A stretch of DNA of 64,000 bases from Inia geoffrensis (taxonomy: Eukaryota > Chordata > Mammalia > Artiodactyla > Iniidae). The position numbers and the translations under genes were made by a program. The notes beneath the pieces are model-generated. The model was not told where the DNA came from, searched no databases, and was given only the letters and a program-made list of their open reading frames with translations. Below, piece after piece: positions 34,719-46,866 of this stretch. Position 1 is the stretch's first letter; each line of letters starts with the position of its first letter. The stretch spans positions 123,398-187,397 of the forward strand of contig JAZAQT010000629.1 in NCBI GenBank assembly GCA_036417435.1, in the 5' to 3' direction.

Positions 34719-36454
34719 TCCTTTTCTCAACTCGCTTTCTTGTGAGCTGACCGCAAACCCGAAGAATTGCTTCAGGCCCTAATCTCGTTCCGGCATGGCC
34801 CGCTGAGCCTTTGGTGAATTCTTCTTCCTGTAGGGAAATCAGAGTTCAATGTGCCCGTCGAAACACATCGAGTTAGCCGCTCATTGGTTCTCCTTATTCC
34901 TGTTCATCTTCCACAGAAATTGCAAACTGTGCCAAACAAGAGGTCAAAGGCACTGACTCTCCAAGTGGGGAGAATGTTAATATCGCATCTGGAACGGCGA
35001 ACTCGAGTATCAGGGGGCGAAAATGGCGATGAGTTTTAGAAATTATGCCTGATCACTTCGTGGACCATATTCTGGGTTTTCCATGCATATTTTAGCTGAA
35101 GGATAAATCCCTTAAATGTGGAGATTTGGGACCCGTGGAATGGGAACCATGCACCATTACCTCAAAGGGTCTGCATTCCCTCACCAATACTATCAGCCCC
35201 AAGTGTCCAGCCTTATCTCTCCCCCAGCTGTGGATGTAGAGGTGGTAAATCCAAGATTCCTCACAAGCCCTGAAGGACTTATTTAAGAATTTCTCTCTAT
35301 TTCACAGTCCTTGTGTTTTGTTTTTCAAATTTATTTTTATAAGGGGATTTAGCTTATTGACACTGCTGTGTGTATGGTGCTGTACACAAATGATTTTCTT
35401 ATGGAGACCTATAAATGTATGGGTTTTAATTTTCTTCATAGTCAGGCATATTCCTAGGTTTTGAATACGGGGTGTTGAGTCCATTTCGTTGAGCAGGGAG
35501 TAGGTCTTGTCTAATATATATTTGGCTTATGGAATGGTATCTGTCCTAATATGAACCTCTGGTTTTATGCAGCCTCCCCACTCTCCTTTCCCCTTAAGCA
35601 AGCATAAGTTTCTTTTGTAAATGTGAGACTCTGTTGTGTTTTGTAATGCAGTTCACACGTAGCCGTGTTTACATTCCCGGTATTAGTGATATCTTATGAT
35701 GTTTCTTTTTCTGTGTGACTTATTTCACTTAGAATCATCATAACTAAATCCTGTCATTATGCTGCTACTGGTGTGTTGCCATGGATTTCATTGTTGAGTG
35801 ATATTCCATTGTAGGGATGTACCACAACTTCTATATCCATTTTTCTCTTTCTGGGCTATTAAAGTTGTACCATAGTCAAGGATCCCGTACACAGAGCAGC
35901 CCCAAACTTTGGTGTGGCTGTGTCTTTTTCATTTAAATTTTCCGAATCTATAGCACCATAAGTGGAAGTGCCCTAGGCTCTCTAGCTTGGTTTTTTCTTT
36001 GTTCCAGGAAACACCATCCACTTCTCCAGAGTGGCTGTTGGCAATTTACATCCCGCCCATCAGCATAACAAGGCTGCCGGTTCTCCACGGCCTGTCCTGC
36101 CTCTCTGGATTTTACACTTTTTTCGGACGGCCCTTTGGATCGGTGGGAAGTGAGACTTCCTTGTAGTGCGGATTTCCATTTCAGGCTTGCTTGGTTGGGC
36201 AAAAAGGGCGTATGCGTTTTTTCCTGAATATATTCAGGAAAAAACGCATACGCCCTTTTTGGCCAAGTGCATCACTGTCGAACTGCTGCCTCTTTTCCTA
36301 CGCTTTCAGAGCAATTCTTATCTACCCCCTGATATCTGTTTTCTGCAATTCTGCGTCGCGTTCAAGTCCTCTTCACAGCCTTCCTTCAATAAATTTTTGG
36401 ATGATAGGGGTCATTTGGAACTCTGCAGGATTGTGAGTTACAGTGCCAAAGATC
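34719..36454 (+). repeat. Satellite unit 21
   Basis: 1,736 bp. Shares cttaaatgtgg with unit 23. Private: cccgtcgaaac, gagcagggag, ccatttcaggc and ttgggcaaaaag. Confidence 0.97.
36195..36266. mobile_element. Palindromic MITE, unit 21 copy
   Basis: One mismatch in the left end (ttgggcaaaaag). Confidence 0.72.
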
Positions 36455-38190
36455 TCCTTTTCTCAACTCGCTTTCTTGTGAGCTGACCGCAAACCCGAAG
36501 AATTGCTTTAGTCCCTAATCTCGTTCCGGCATGGCCCGCTGAGCCTTTGGTGAATTCTTCTTCCTGTAGGGAAATCAGAGTTCAATGTGCCCGTCCAAAC
36601 ACATCGAGTTAGCCGCTCATTGGTTCTCCTTATTCCTGTTCATCTTCCACAGAAATTGCAAACTGTGCCAAACAAGAGGTCAAAGGCACTGACTCTCCAA
36701 GTGGGGAGAATGTTAATATCGCATCTGGAACGGCGAACTCGAGTATCAGGGGGCGAAAATGGCGATGAGTTTTAGAAATTAGGCCTGACCACTTCGTGGA
36801 CCATATTCTGGGTTTTCCATGCATATTTTAGCTGAAGGATAAATCCCTTAAACGTGGAGATTTGGGACCCGTGCAATGGGAACCATGCACCATTACCTCA
36901 AAGGGTCTGCATTCCCTCACAAATACTATCAGCCCCAAGTGTCCAGCCTTATCTCTCCCCCAGCTGTGGATGTAGAGGTGGTAAATCCAAGATTCCTCAC
37001 AAGCCCTGAAGGACTTATTTAAGAATTTCTCTCTATTTCACAGTCCTTGTGTTTTGTTTTTCAAATTTATTTTTATAAGGGGATTTAGCTTATTGACACT
37101 GCTGTGTGTATGGTGCTGTACACAAATGATTTTCTTATGGAGACCTATAAATGTATGGGTTTTAATTTTCTTCATAGTCAGGCATATTCCTAGGTTTTGA
37201 ATACGGGGTGTTGAGTCCATTTCGTTGAGCAAGGAGTAGGTCTTGTCTAATATATATTTGGCTTATGGAATGGTATCTGTCCTAATATGAACCTCTGGTT
37301 TTATGCAGCCTCCCCACTCTCCTTTCCCCTTAAGCAAGCATAAGTTTCTTTTGTAAATGTGAGACTCTGTTGTGTTTTGTAATGCAGTTCACACGTAGCC
37401 GTGTTTACATTCCCGGTATTAGTGATATCTTATGATGTTTCTTTTTCTGTGTGACTTATTTCACTTAGAATCATCATAACTAAATCCTGTCATTATGCTG
37501 CTACTGGTGTGTTGCCATGGATTTCATTGTTGAGTGATATTCCATTGTAGGGATGTACCACAACTTCTATATCCATTTTTCTCTTTCTGGGCTATTAAAG
37601 TTGTACCATAGTCAAGGATCCCGTACACAGAGCAGCCCCAAACTTTGGTGTGGCTGTGTCTTTTTCATTTAAATTTTCCGAATCTATAGCACCATAAGTG
37701 GAAGTGCCCTAGGCTCTCTAGCTTGGTTTTTTCTTTGTTCCAGGAAACACCATCCACTTCTCCAGAGTGGCTGTTGGCAATTTACATCCCGCCCATCAGC
37801 ATAACAAGGCTGCCGGTTCTCCACGGCCTGTCCTGCCTCTCTGGATTTTACACTTATTTCGGACGGCCCTTTGGTTCGGTGGGAAGTGAGACTTCCTTGT
37901 AGTGCGGATTTCCATTGCAGGCTTGCTTGGTTGGCCAAAAAGGGCGTATGCGTTTTTTCCTGAATATATTCAGGAAAAAACGCATACGCCCTTTTTGGCC
38001 AAGTGCATCACTGTCGAACTGCTGCCTCTTTTCCTACGCTTTCAGAGCAATTCTTATCTACCCCCTGATATCTGTTTTCTGCAATTCTGCGTCGCGTTCA
38101 AGTCCTCTTCACAGCCTTCCTTCAATAAATTTTTGGATGATAGGGGTCATTTGGAACTCTGCAGGATTGTGAGTTACAGTGCCAAAGATC
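36455..38190 (+). repeat. Satellite unit 22
   Basis: 1,736 bp. Partner of unit 20. Private: ctcacaaatactatc. Confidence 0.97.
37931..38002. mobile_element. Palindromic MITE, unit 22 copy
   Basis: Perfect over 72 bp, unlike its duplication partner in unit 20. Confidence 0.72.
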
Positions 38191-39926
38191 TCCTTTTCTC
38201 AACTCGCTTTCTTGTGAGCTGACCGCAAACCCGAAGAATTGCTTCAGGCCCTAATCTCGTTCCGGCATGGCCCGCTGAGCCTTTGGTGAATTCTTCTTCC
38301 TGTAGGGAAATCAGAGTTCAATGTGCCCGTCCAAACACATCGAGTTAGCCGCTCATTGGTTCTCCTTATTCCTGTTCATCTTCCACAGAAATTGCAAACT
38401 GTGCCAAACAAGAGGTCAAAGGCACTGACTCTCCAAGTGGGGAGAATGTTAATATCGCATCTGGAACGGCGAACTCGAGTATCAGGGGGCGAAAATGGCG
38501 ATGAGTTTTAGAAATTATGCCTGATCACTTCGTGGACCATATTCTGGGTTTTCCATGCATATTTTAGCTGAAGGATAAATCCCTTAAATGTGGAGATTTG
38601 GGACCCGTGGAATGGGAACCATGCACCATTACCTCAAAGGGTCTGCATTCCCTCACCAATACTATCAGCCCCAAGTGTCCAGCCTTATCTCTCCCCCAGC
38701 TGTGGATGTAGAGGTGGTAAATCCAAGATTCCTCACAAGCCCTGAAGGACTTATTTAAGAATTTCTCTCTATTTCACAGTCCTTGTGTTTTGTTTTTCAA
38801 ATTTATTTTTATAAGGGGATTTAGCTTATTGACACTGCTGTGTGTATGGTGCTGTACACAAATGATTTTCTTATGGAGACCTATAAATGTATGGGTTTTA
38901 ATTTTCTTCATAGTCAGGCATATTCCTAGGTTTTGAATACGGGGTGTTGAGTCCATTTCGTTGAGCAAGGAGTAGGTCTTGTCTAATATATATTTGGCTT
39001 ATGGAATGGTATCTGTCCTAATATGAACCTCTGGTTTTATGCAGCCTCCCCACTCTCCTTTCCCCTTAAGCAAGCATAAGTTTCTTTTGTAAATGTGAGA
39101 CTCTGTTGTGTTTTGTAATGCAGTTCACACGTAGCCGTGTTTACATTCCCGGTATTAGTGATATCTTATGATGTTTCTTTTTCTGTGTGACTTATTTCAC
39201 TTAGAATCATCATAACTAAATCCTGTCATTATGCTGCTACTGGTGTGTTGCCATGGATTTCATTGTTGAGTGATATTCCATTGTAGGGATGTACCACAAC
39301 TTCTATATCCATTTTTCTCTTTCTGGGCTATTAAAGTTGTACCATAGTCAAGGATCCCGTACACAGAGCAGCCCCAAACTTTGGTGTGGCTGTGTCTTTT
39401 TCATTTAAATTTTCCGAATCTATAGCACCATAAGTGGAAGTGCCCTAGGCTCTCTAGCTTGGTTTTTTCTTTGTTCCAGGAAACACCATCCACTTCTCCA
39501 GAGTGGCTGTTGGCAATTTACATCCCGCCCATCAGCATAACAAGGCTGCCGGTTCTCCATGGCCTGTCCTGCCTCTCTGGATTTTACACTTTTTTCGGAC
39601 GGCCCTTTGGATCCGTGGGAAGTGAGACTTCCTTGTAGTGCGGATTTCCATTGCAGGCTTGCTTGGTTGGCCAAAAAGGGCGTATGCGTTTTTTCCTGAA
39701 TATATTCAGGAAAAAACGCATACGCCCTTTTTGGCCAAGTGCATCACTGTCGAACTGCTGCCTCTTTTCCTACGCTTTCAGAGCAATTCTTATCTACCCC
39801 CTGATATCTGTTTTCTGCAATTCTGCGTCGCGTTCAAGTCCTCTTCACAGCCTTCCTTCAATAAATTTTTGGATGATAGGGGTCATTTGGAACTCTGCAG
39901 GATTGTGAGTTACAGTGCCAAAGATC
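38191..39926 (+). repeat. Satellite unit 23
   Basis: 1,736 bp. Partner of unit 21 (cttaaatgtgg). First unit with ggatccgtggg, which adds a second GGATCC site to the unit; the form continues to unit 28 and returns in 34 and 36. Confidence 0.97.
39667..39738. mobile_element. Palindromic MITE, unit 23 copy
   Basis: Perfect over 72 bp, unlike its duplication partner in unit 21. Confidence 0.72.
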
Positions 39927-41661
39927 TCCTTTTCTCAACTCGCTTTCTTGTGAGCTGACCGAAAACCCGAAGAATTGCTTCAGGCCCTAATCTCGTTCCG
40001 GCATGGCCCGCTGAGCCTTTGGTGAATTCTTCTTCCTGTAGGGAAATCAGAGTTCAATGTGCCCGTCCAAACACATCGAGTTAGCCGCTCATTGGTTCTC
40101 CTTATTCCTGTTCATCTTCCACAGAAATTGCAAACTGTGCCAAACAAGAGGTCAAAGGCACTGACTCTCCAAGTGGGGAGAATGTTAATATCGCATCTGG
40201 AACGGCGAACTCGAGTATCAGGGGGCGAAAATGGCGATGAGTTTTAGAAATTATGCCTGATCACTTTGTGGACCATATTCTGGGTTTTCCATGCATATGT
40301 TAGCTGAAGGATATATCCCTTAAACGTGGAGATTTGGGACCCGTGGAATGGGAACCATGCACCATTACCTCAAAGGGTCTGCATTCCCTCACCAATACTA
40401 TCAGCCCCAAGTGTCCAGCCTTATCTCTCCCCCAGCTGTGGATGTAGAGGTGGTAAATCCAAGATTCCTCACAAGCCCTGAAGGACATATTTAAGAATTT
40501 CTCTCTATTTCACAGTCCTTGTGTTTTGTTTTTCAAATTTATTTTTATAAGGGGATTTAGCTTATTGACACTGCTGTGTGTATGGTGCTGTACACAAATG
40601 ATTTTCTTATGGAGACCTATAAATGTATGGGTTTTAATTTTCTTCATAGTCAGGCATATTCCTAGGTTTTGAATACGGGGTGTTGAGTCCATTTCGTTGA
40701 GCAAGGAGTAGGTCTTGTCTAATATATATTTGGCTTATGGAATGGTATCTGTCCTAATATGAACCTCTGGTTTTATGCAGCCTCCCCACTCTCCTTTCCC
40801 CTTAAGCAAGCATAAGTTTCTTTTGTAAATGTGAGACTCTGTTGTGTTTTGTAATGCAGTTCACACGTAGCCGTGTTTACATTCCCGGTATTAGTGATAT
40901 CTTATGATGTTTCTTTTTCTGTGTGACTTATTTCACTTAGAATCATCATAACTAAATCCTGTCATTATGCTGCTACTGGTGTGTTGCCATGGATTTCATT
41001 GTTGAGTGATATTCCATTGTAGGGATGTACCACAACTTCTATATCCATTTTTCTCTTTCTGGGCTATTAAAGTTGTACCATAGTCAAGGATCCCGTACAC
41101 AGAGCAGCCCCAAACTTTGGTGTGGCTGTGTGTTTTTCATTTCAATTTTCCGAATCTATAGCACCATAAGTGGAAGTGCCCTAGGCTCTCTAGCTTGGTT
41201 TTTTCTTTGTTCCAGGAAACACCATCCACTTCTCCAGAGTGGCTGTTGGTAATTTACATCCCGCCCATCAGCATAACAAGGCTGCCGGTTCTCCACGGCC
41301 TGTCCTGCCTCTCTGGATTTTACACTTTTTTCGGACGGCCCTTTGGATCCGTGGGAATTGAGACTTCCTTGTAGTGCGGATTTCCATTGCAGGCTTGCTT
41401 GGTTGGCCAAAAAGGGCGTATGCGTTTTTTCCTGAATATATTCAGGAAAAAACGCATACGCCCTTTTTGGCCAAGTGCATCACTGTCGAACGCTGCCTCT
41501 TTTCCTACGCTTTCAGAGCAATTCTTATGTACCCCCTGATATCTGTTTTCTGCAATTCTGCGTCGCGTTCAAGTCCTCTTCACAGCCTTCCTTCAATAAA
41601 TTTTTGGATGATAGGGGTCATTTGGAACTCTGCAGGATTGTGAGTTACAGTGCCAAAGATC
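39927..41661 (+). repeat. Satellite unit 24 (1,735 bp)
   Basis: Deletion form gtcgaacgctg at about 41485. Private: cactttgtgg, catatgttagc, ggatatatccc, ggacatattt and gtgtgtttttcatttcaa. Shares cttatgtaccc with unit 34. Confidence 0.97.
41403..41474. mobile_element. Palindromic MITE, unit 24 copy
   Basis: Perfect over 72 bp. Confidence 0.72.
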
Positions 41662-43396
41662 TCCTTTTCTCAACTCGCTTTCTTGTGAGCTGACCGCAAA
41701 CCCGAAGAATTGCTTCAGGCCCTAATCTCGTTCCGGCATGGCCCGCTGAGCCTTTGGTGAATTCTTCTTCCTGTAGGGAAATCAGAGTTCAATGTGCCCG
41801 TCCAAACACATCGAGTTAGCCGCTCATTGGTTCTCCTTATTCCTGTTCATCTTCCACAGAAATTGCAAACTGTGCCAAACAAGAGGTCAAAGGCACTGAC
41901 TCTCCAAGTGGGGAGAATGTTAATATCGCATCTGGAACGGCGAACTCGAGTATCAGGGGGCGAAAATGGCGATGAGTTTTAGAAATTATGCCTGATCACT
42001 TCGTGGACCATATTCTGGGTTTTCCATGCATATTTTAGCTGAAGGATAAATCCCTTAAACGTGGAGATTTGGGACCCGTGGAATGGGAACCATGCACCAT
42101 TACCTCAAAGGGTCTGCATTCCCTCACCAATACTATCAGCCCCAAGTGTCCAGCCTTATCTCTCCCCCAGCTGTGGATGTAGAGGTGGTAAATCCAAGAT
42201 TCCTCACAAGCCCTGAAGGACTTATTTAAGAATTTCTCTCTATTTCACAGTCCTTGTGTTTTGTTTTTCAAATTTATTTTTATAAGGGGATTTAGCTTAT
42301 TGACACTGCTGTGTGTATGGTGCTGTACACAAATGATTTTCTTATGGAGACCTATAAATGTATGGGTTTTAATTTTCTTCATAGTCAGGCATATTCCTAG
42401 GTTTTGAATACGGGGTGTTGAGTCCATTTCGTTGAGCAAGGAGTAGGTCTTGTCTAATATATATTTGGCTTATGGAATGGTATCTGTCCTAATGTCAAAC
42501 TCTGGTTTTATGCAGCCTCCCCACTCTCCTTTCCCCTTAAGCAAGCATAAGTTTCTTTTGTAAATGTGAGACTCTGTTGTGTTTTGTAATGCAGTTCACA
42601 CGTAACCGTGTTTACATTTCCGGTATTAGTGATATCTTATGATGTTTCTTTTTCTGTGTGACTTATTTCACTTAGAATCATCATAACTAAATCCTGTCAT
42701 TATGCTGCTACTGGTGTGTTGCCATGGATTTCATTGTTGAGTGATATTCCATTGTAGGGATGTACCACAACTTCTATATCCATTTTTCTCTTTCTGGGCT
42801 ATTAAAGTTGTACCATAGTCAAGGATCCCGTACACAGAGCAGCCCCAAACTTTGGTGTGGCTGTGTCTTTTTCATTTAAATTTTCCGAATCTATAGCACC
42901 ATAAGTGGAAGTGCCCTAGGCTCTCTAGCTTGGTTTTTTCTTTGTTCCAGGAAACACCATCCACTTCTCCAGAGTGGCTGTTGGCAATTTACATCCCGCC
43001 CATCAGCATAACAAGGCTGCCGGTTCTCCACGGCCTGTCCTGCCTCTCTGGATTTTACACTTTTTTCGGACGGCCCTTTGGATCCGTGGGAATTGAGACT
43101 TCCTTGTAGTGCGGATTTCCATTGCAGGCTTGCTTGGTTGGCCAAAAAGGGCGTATGCGTTTTTTCCTGAATATATTCAGGAAAAAACGCATACGCCCTT
43201 TTTGGCCAAGTGCATCACTGTCGAACGCTGCCTCTTTTCCTACGCTTTCAGAGCAATTCTTATCTACCCCCTGATATCTGTTTTCTGCAATTCTGCGTCG
43301 CGTTCAAGTCCTCTTCACAGCCTTCCTTCAATAAATTTTTGGATGATAGGGGTCATTTGGAACTCTGCAGGATTGTGAGTTACAGTGCCAAAGATC
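41662..43396 (+). repeat. Satellite unit 25 (1,735 bp)
   Basis: Deletion form gtcgaacgctg. Shares cgtaaccgtg and catttccgg with unit 27. Private: taatgtcaaactctgg. Confidence 0.97.
43138..43209. mobile_element. Palindromic MITE, unit 25 copy
   Basis: Perfect over 72 bp. Confidence 0.72.
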
Positions 43397-45130
43397 TCCT
43401 TTTCTCAACTCGCTTTCTTGTGAGCTGACCGCAAACCCGAAGAATTGCTTCAGGCCCTAATCTCGTTCCGGCATGGCCCGCTGAGCCTTTGGTGAATTCT
43501 TCTTCCTGTAGGGAAATCAGAGTTCAATGTGCCCGTCCAAACACATCGAGTTAGCCGCTCATTGGTTCTCCTTATTCCTGTTCATCTTCCACAGAAATTG
43601 CAAACTGTGCCAAACAAGAGGTCAAAGGCACTGACTCTCCAAGTGGGGAGAATGTTAATATCGCATCTGGAACGGCGAACTCGAGTATCAGGGGGCGAAA
43701 ATGGCGATGAGTTTTAGAAATTATGCCTGATCACTTCGTGGACCATATTCTGGGTTTTCCATGCATATTTTAGCTGAAGGATAAATCCCTTAAACGTGGA
43801 GATTTGGGACCCGTGGAATGGGAACCATGCACCATTACCTCAAAGGGTCTGCATTCCCTCACCAATACTATCAGCCCCAAGTGTCCAGCCTTATCTCTCC
43901 CCCAGCTGTGGATGTAGAGGTGGTAAATCCAAGATTCCTCACAAGCCCTGAAGGACTTATTTAAGAATTTCTCTCTATTTCACAGTCCTTGTGTTTTGTT
44001 TTTCAAATTTATTTTTATAAGGGAATTAGCTTATTGACACTGCTGTGTGTATGGTGCTGTACACAAATGATTTTCTTATGGAGACCTATAAATGTATGGG
44101 TTTTAATTTTCTTCATAGTCAGGCATAGTCCTAGGTTTTGAATACGGGGTGTTGAGTCCATTTCGTTGAGCAAGGAGTAGGTCTTGTCTAATATATATTT
44201 GGCTTATGGAATGGTATCTGTCCTAATATGAACCTCTGGTTTTATGCAGCCTCCCCACTCTCCTTTCCCCTTAAGCAAGCATAAGTTTCTTTTGTAAATG
44301 TGAGACTCTGTTGTGTTTTGTAATGCAGTTCACACGTAGCCGTGTTTACATTCCCGGTATTAGTGATATCTTATGATGTTTCTTTTTCTGTGTGACTTAT
44401 TTCACTTAGAATCATCATAACTAAATCCTGTCATTATGCTGCTACTGGTGTGTTGCCATGGATTTCATTGTTGAGTGATATTCCATTGTAGGGATGTACC
44501 ACAACTTCTATATCCATTTTTCTCTTTCTGGGCTATTAAAGTTGTACCATAGTCAAGGATCCCGTACACAGAGCAGCCCCAAACTTTGGTGTGGCTGTGT
44601 CTTTTTCATTTAAATTTTCCGAATCTATAGCACCATAAGTGGAAGTGCCCTAGGCTCTCTAGCTTGGTTTTTTCTTTGTTCCAGGAAACACCATCCACTT
44701 CTCCAGAGTGGCTGTTGGTAATTTACATCCCGCCCATCAGCATAACAAGGCTGCCGGTTCTCCACGGCCTGTCCTGCCTCTCTGGATTTTACACTTTTTT
44801 CGGACGGCCCTTTGGATCCGTGGGAATTGAGACTTCCTTGTAGTGCGGATTTCCATTGCAGGCTTGCTTGTTTGGCCAAAAAGGGCGTATGCGTTTTTTC
44901 CTGAATATATTCAGGAAAAAACGCATACGCCCTTTTTGGCCAAGTGCATCACTGTCGAACGCTGCCTCTTTTCCTACGCTTTCAGAGCAATTCTTATCTA
45001 CCCCCTGATATCTGTTTTCTGCAATTCTGCGTCGCGTTCAAGTCCTCTTCACAGCCTTCCTTCAATAAATTTTTGGATGATAGGGGTCATTTGGAACTCT
45101 GCAGGATTGTGAGTTACAGTGCCAAAGATC
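43397..45130 (+). repeat. Satellite unit 26 (1,734 bp)
   Basis: Deletion form gtcgaacgctg plus a second 1-bp loss with a substitution in ataagggaattagc (about 44018-44031). This is the shortest unit. Private: gcttgtttggcc just outside the palindrome. Confidence 0.97.
44872..44943. mobile_element. Palindromic MITE, unit 26 copy
   Basis: Perfect over 72 bp; the base just outside on the left is T instead of G. Confidence 0.72.
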
Positions 45131-46866
45131 TCCTTTTCTCAACTCGCTTTCTTGTGAGCTGACCGCAAACCCGAAGAATTGCTTCAGGCCCTAATCTCGT
45201 TCCGGCATGACCCGCTGAGCCTTTGGTGAATTCTTCTTCCTGTAGGGAAATCAGAGTTCAATGTGCCCGTCCAAACACATCGAGTTAGCCGCTCATTGGT
45301 TCTCCTTATTCCTGTTCATCTTCCACAGAAATTGCAAACTGTGCCAAACAAGAGGTCAAAGGCACTGACTCTCCAAGTGGGGAGAATGTTAATATCGCAT
45401 CTGGAACGGCGAACTCGAGTATCAGGGGGCGAAAATGGCGATGAGTTTTAGAAATTATGCCTGATCACTTCGTGGACCATATTCTGGGTTTTCCATGCAT
45501 ATTTTAGCTGAAGGATAAATCCCTTAAACGTGGAGATTTGGGACCCGTGGAATGGGAACCATACACCATTATCTCAAAGGGTCTGCATTCCCTCACCAAT
45601 AGTATCAGCCCCAAGTGTCCAGCCTTATCTCTCCCCCAGCTGTGGATGTAGAGGTGGTAAATCCAAGATTCCTCACAAGCCCTGAAGGACTTATTTAAGA
45701 ATTTCTCTCTATTTCACAGTCCTTGTGTTTTGTTTTTCAAATTTATTTTTATAAGGGGATTTAGCTTATTGACACTGCTGTGTGTATGGTGCTGTACACA
45801 AATGATTTTCTTATGGAGACCTATAAATGTATGGGTTTTAATTTTCTTCATAGTCAGGCATATTCCTAGGTTTTGAATACGGGGTGTTGAGTCCATTTCG
45901 TTGAGCAAGGAGTAGGTCTTGTCTAATATATATTTGGCTTATGGAATGGTATCTGTCCTAATATGAACCTCTGGTTTTATGCAGCCTCCCCACTCTCCTT
46001 TCCCCTTAAGCAAGCATAAGTTTCTTTTGTAAATGTGAGACTCTGTTGTGTTTTGTAATGCAGTTCACACGTAACCGTGTTTACATTTCCGGTATTAGTG
46101 ATATCTTATGATGTTTCTTTTTCTGTGTGACTTATTTCACTTAGAATCATCATAACTAAATCCTGTCATTATGCTGCTACTGGTGTGTTGCCATGGATTT
46201 CATTGTTGAGTGATATTCCATTGTAGGGATGTACCACAACTTCTATATCCATTTTTCTCTTTCTGGGCTATTAAAGTTGTACCATAGTCAAGGATCCCGT
46301 ACACAGAGCAGCCCCAAACTTTGGTGTGGCTGTGTCTTTTTCATTTAAATTTTCCGAATCTATAGCACCATAAGTGGAAGTGCCCTAGGCTCTCTAGCTT
46401 GGTTTTTTCTTTGTTCCAGGAAACACCATCCACTTCTCCAGAGTGGCTGTTGGCAATTTACATCCCGCCCATCAGCATAACAAGGCTGCCGGTTCTCCAC
46501 GGCCTGTCCTGCCTCTCTGGATTTTACACTTTTTTCGGACGGCCCTTTGGATCCGTGGGAAGTGAGACTTCCTTGTAGTGCGGATTTCCATTGCAGGCTT
46601 GCTTGGTTGGCCAAAAAGGGCGTATGCGTTTTTTCCTGAATATATTCAGGAAAAAACGCATACGCCCTTTTTGGCCAAGTGCATCACTGTCGAACTGCTG
46701 CCTCTTTTCCTACGCTTTCAGAGCAATTCTTATCTACCCCCTGATATCTGTTTTCTGCAATTCTGCGTCGCGTTCAAGTCCTCTTCACAGCCTTCCTTCA
46801 ATAAATTTTTGGATGATAGGGGTCATTTGGAACTCTGCAGGATTGTGAGTTACAGTGCCAAAGATC
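45131..46866 (+). repeat. Satellite unit 27
   Basis: 1,736 bp; the gtcgaactgctg form is back. First unit with attatctc (elsewhere attacctc), a marker then common to the right end (units 29-31, 33-35 and 37). Private: ggcatgacccgc, ccatacacc. Confidence 0.97.
46607..46678. mobile_element. Palindromic MITE, unit 27 copy
   Basis: Perfect over 72 bp. Confidence 0.72.

Larger units (their letters stand above)
32983..39926 (+). repeat. Two-unit duplication (units 20-21 repeated as 22-23)
   Basis: Units 20 and 22 share five markers seen nowhere else in the window: gctttagtccc, attaggcctgaccac, cccgtgcaatgg, acttatttcgg and tttggttcgg. Units 21 and 23 share cttaaatgtgg. The spacing is 3,472 bp. Private differences (aaaaatcgc in 20, gagcagggag and ttgggcaaaaag in 21, cacaaatact in 22) show the two copies are not an assembly copy of one another. 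Confidence 0.88.
39927..46866 (+). repeat. Second alternating two-unit pattern (units 24-27) with shared 1-bp deletion
   Basis: Units 24 and 26 share ttggtaattt; units 25 and 27 share cgtaaccgtg and catttccgg. Superimposed on this, units 24, 25 and 26 all carry gtcgaacgctg (one base deleted from gtcgaactgctg) and gtgggaattgag, both missing in unit 27. Two exchange processes of different register are thus visible in the same block. Confidence 0.85.
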
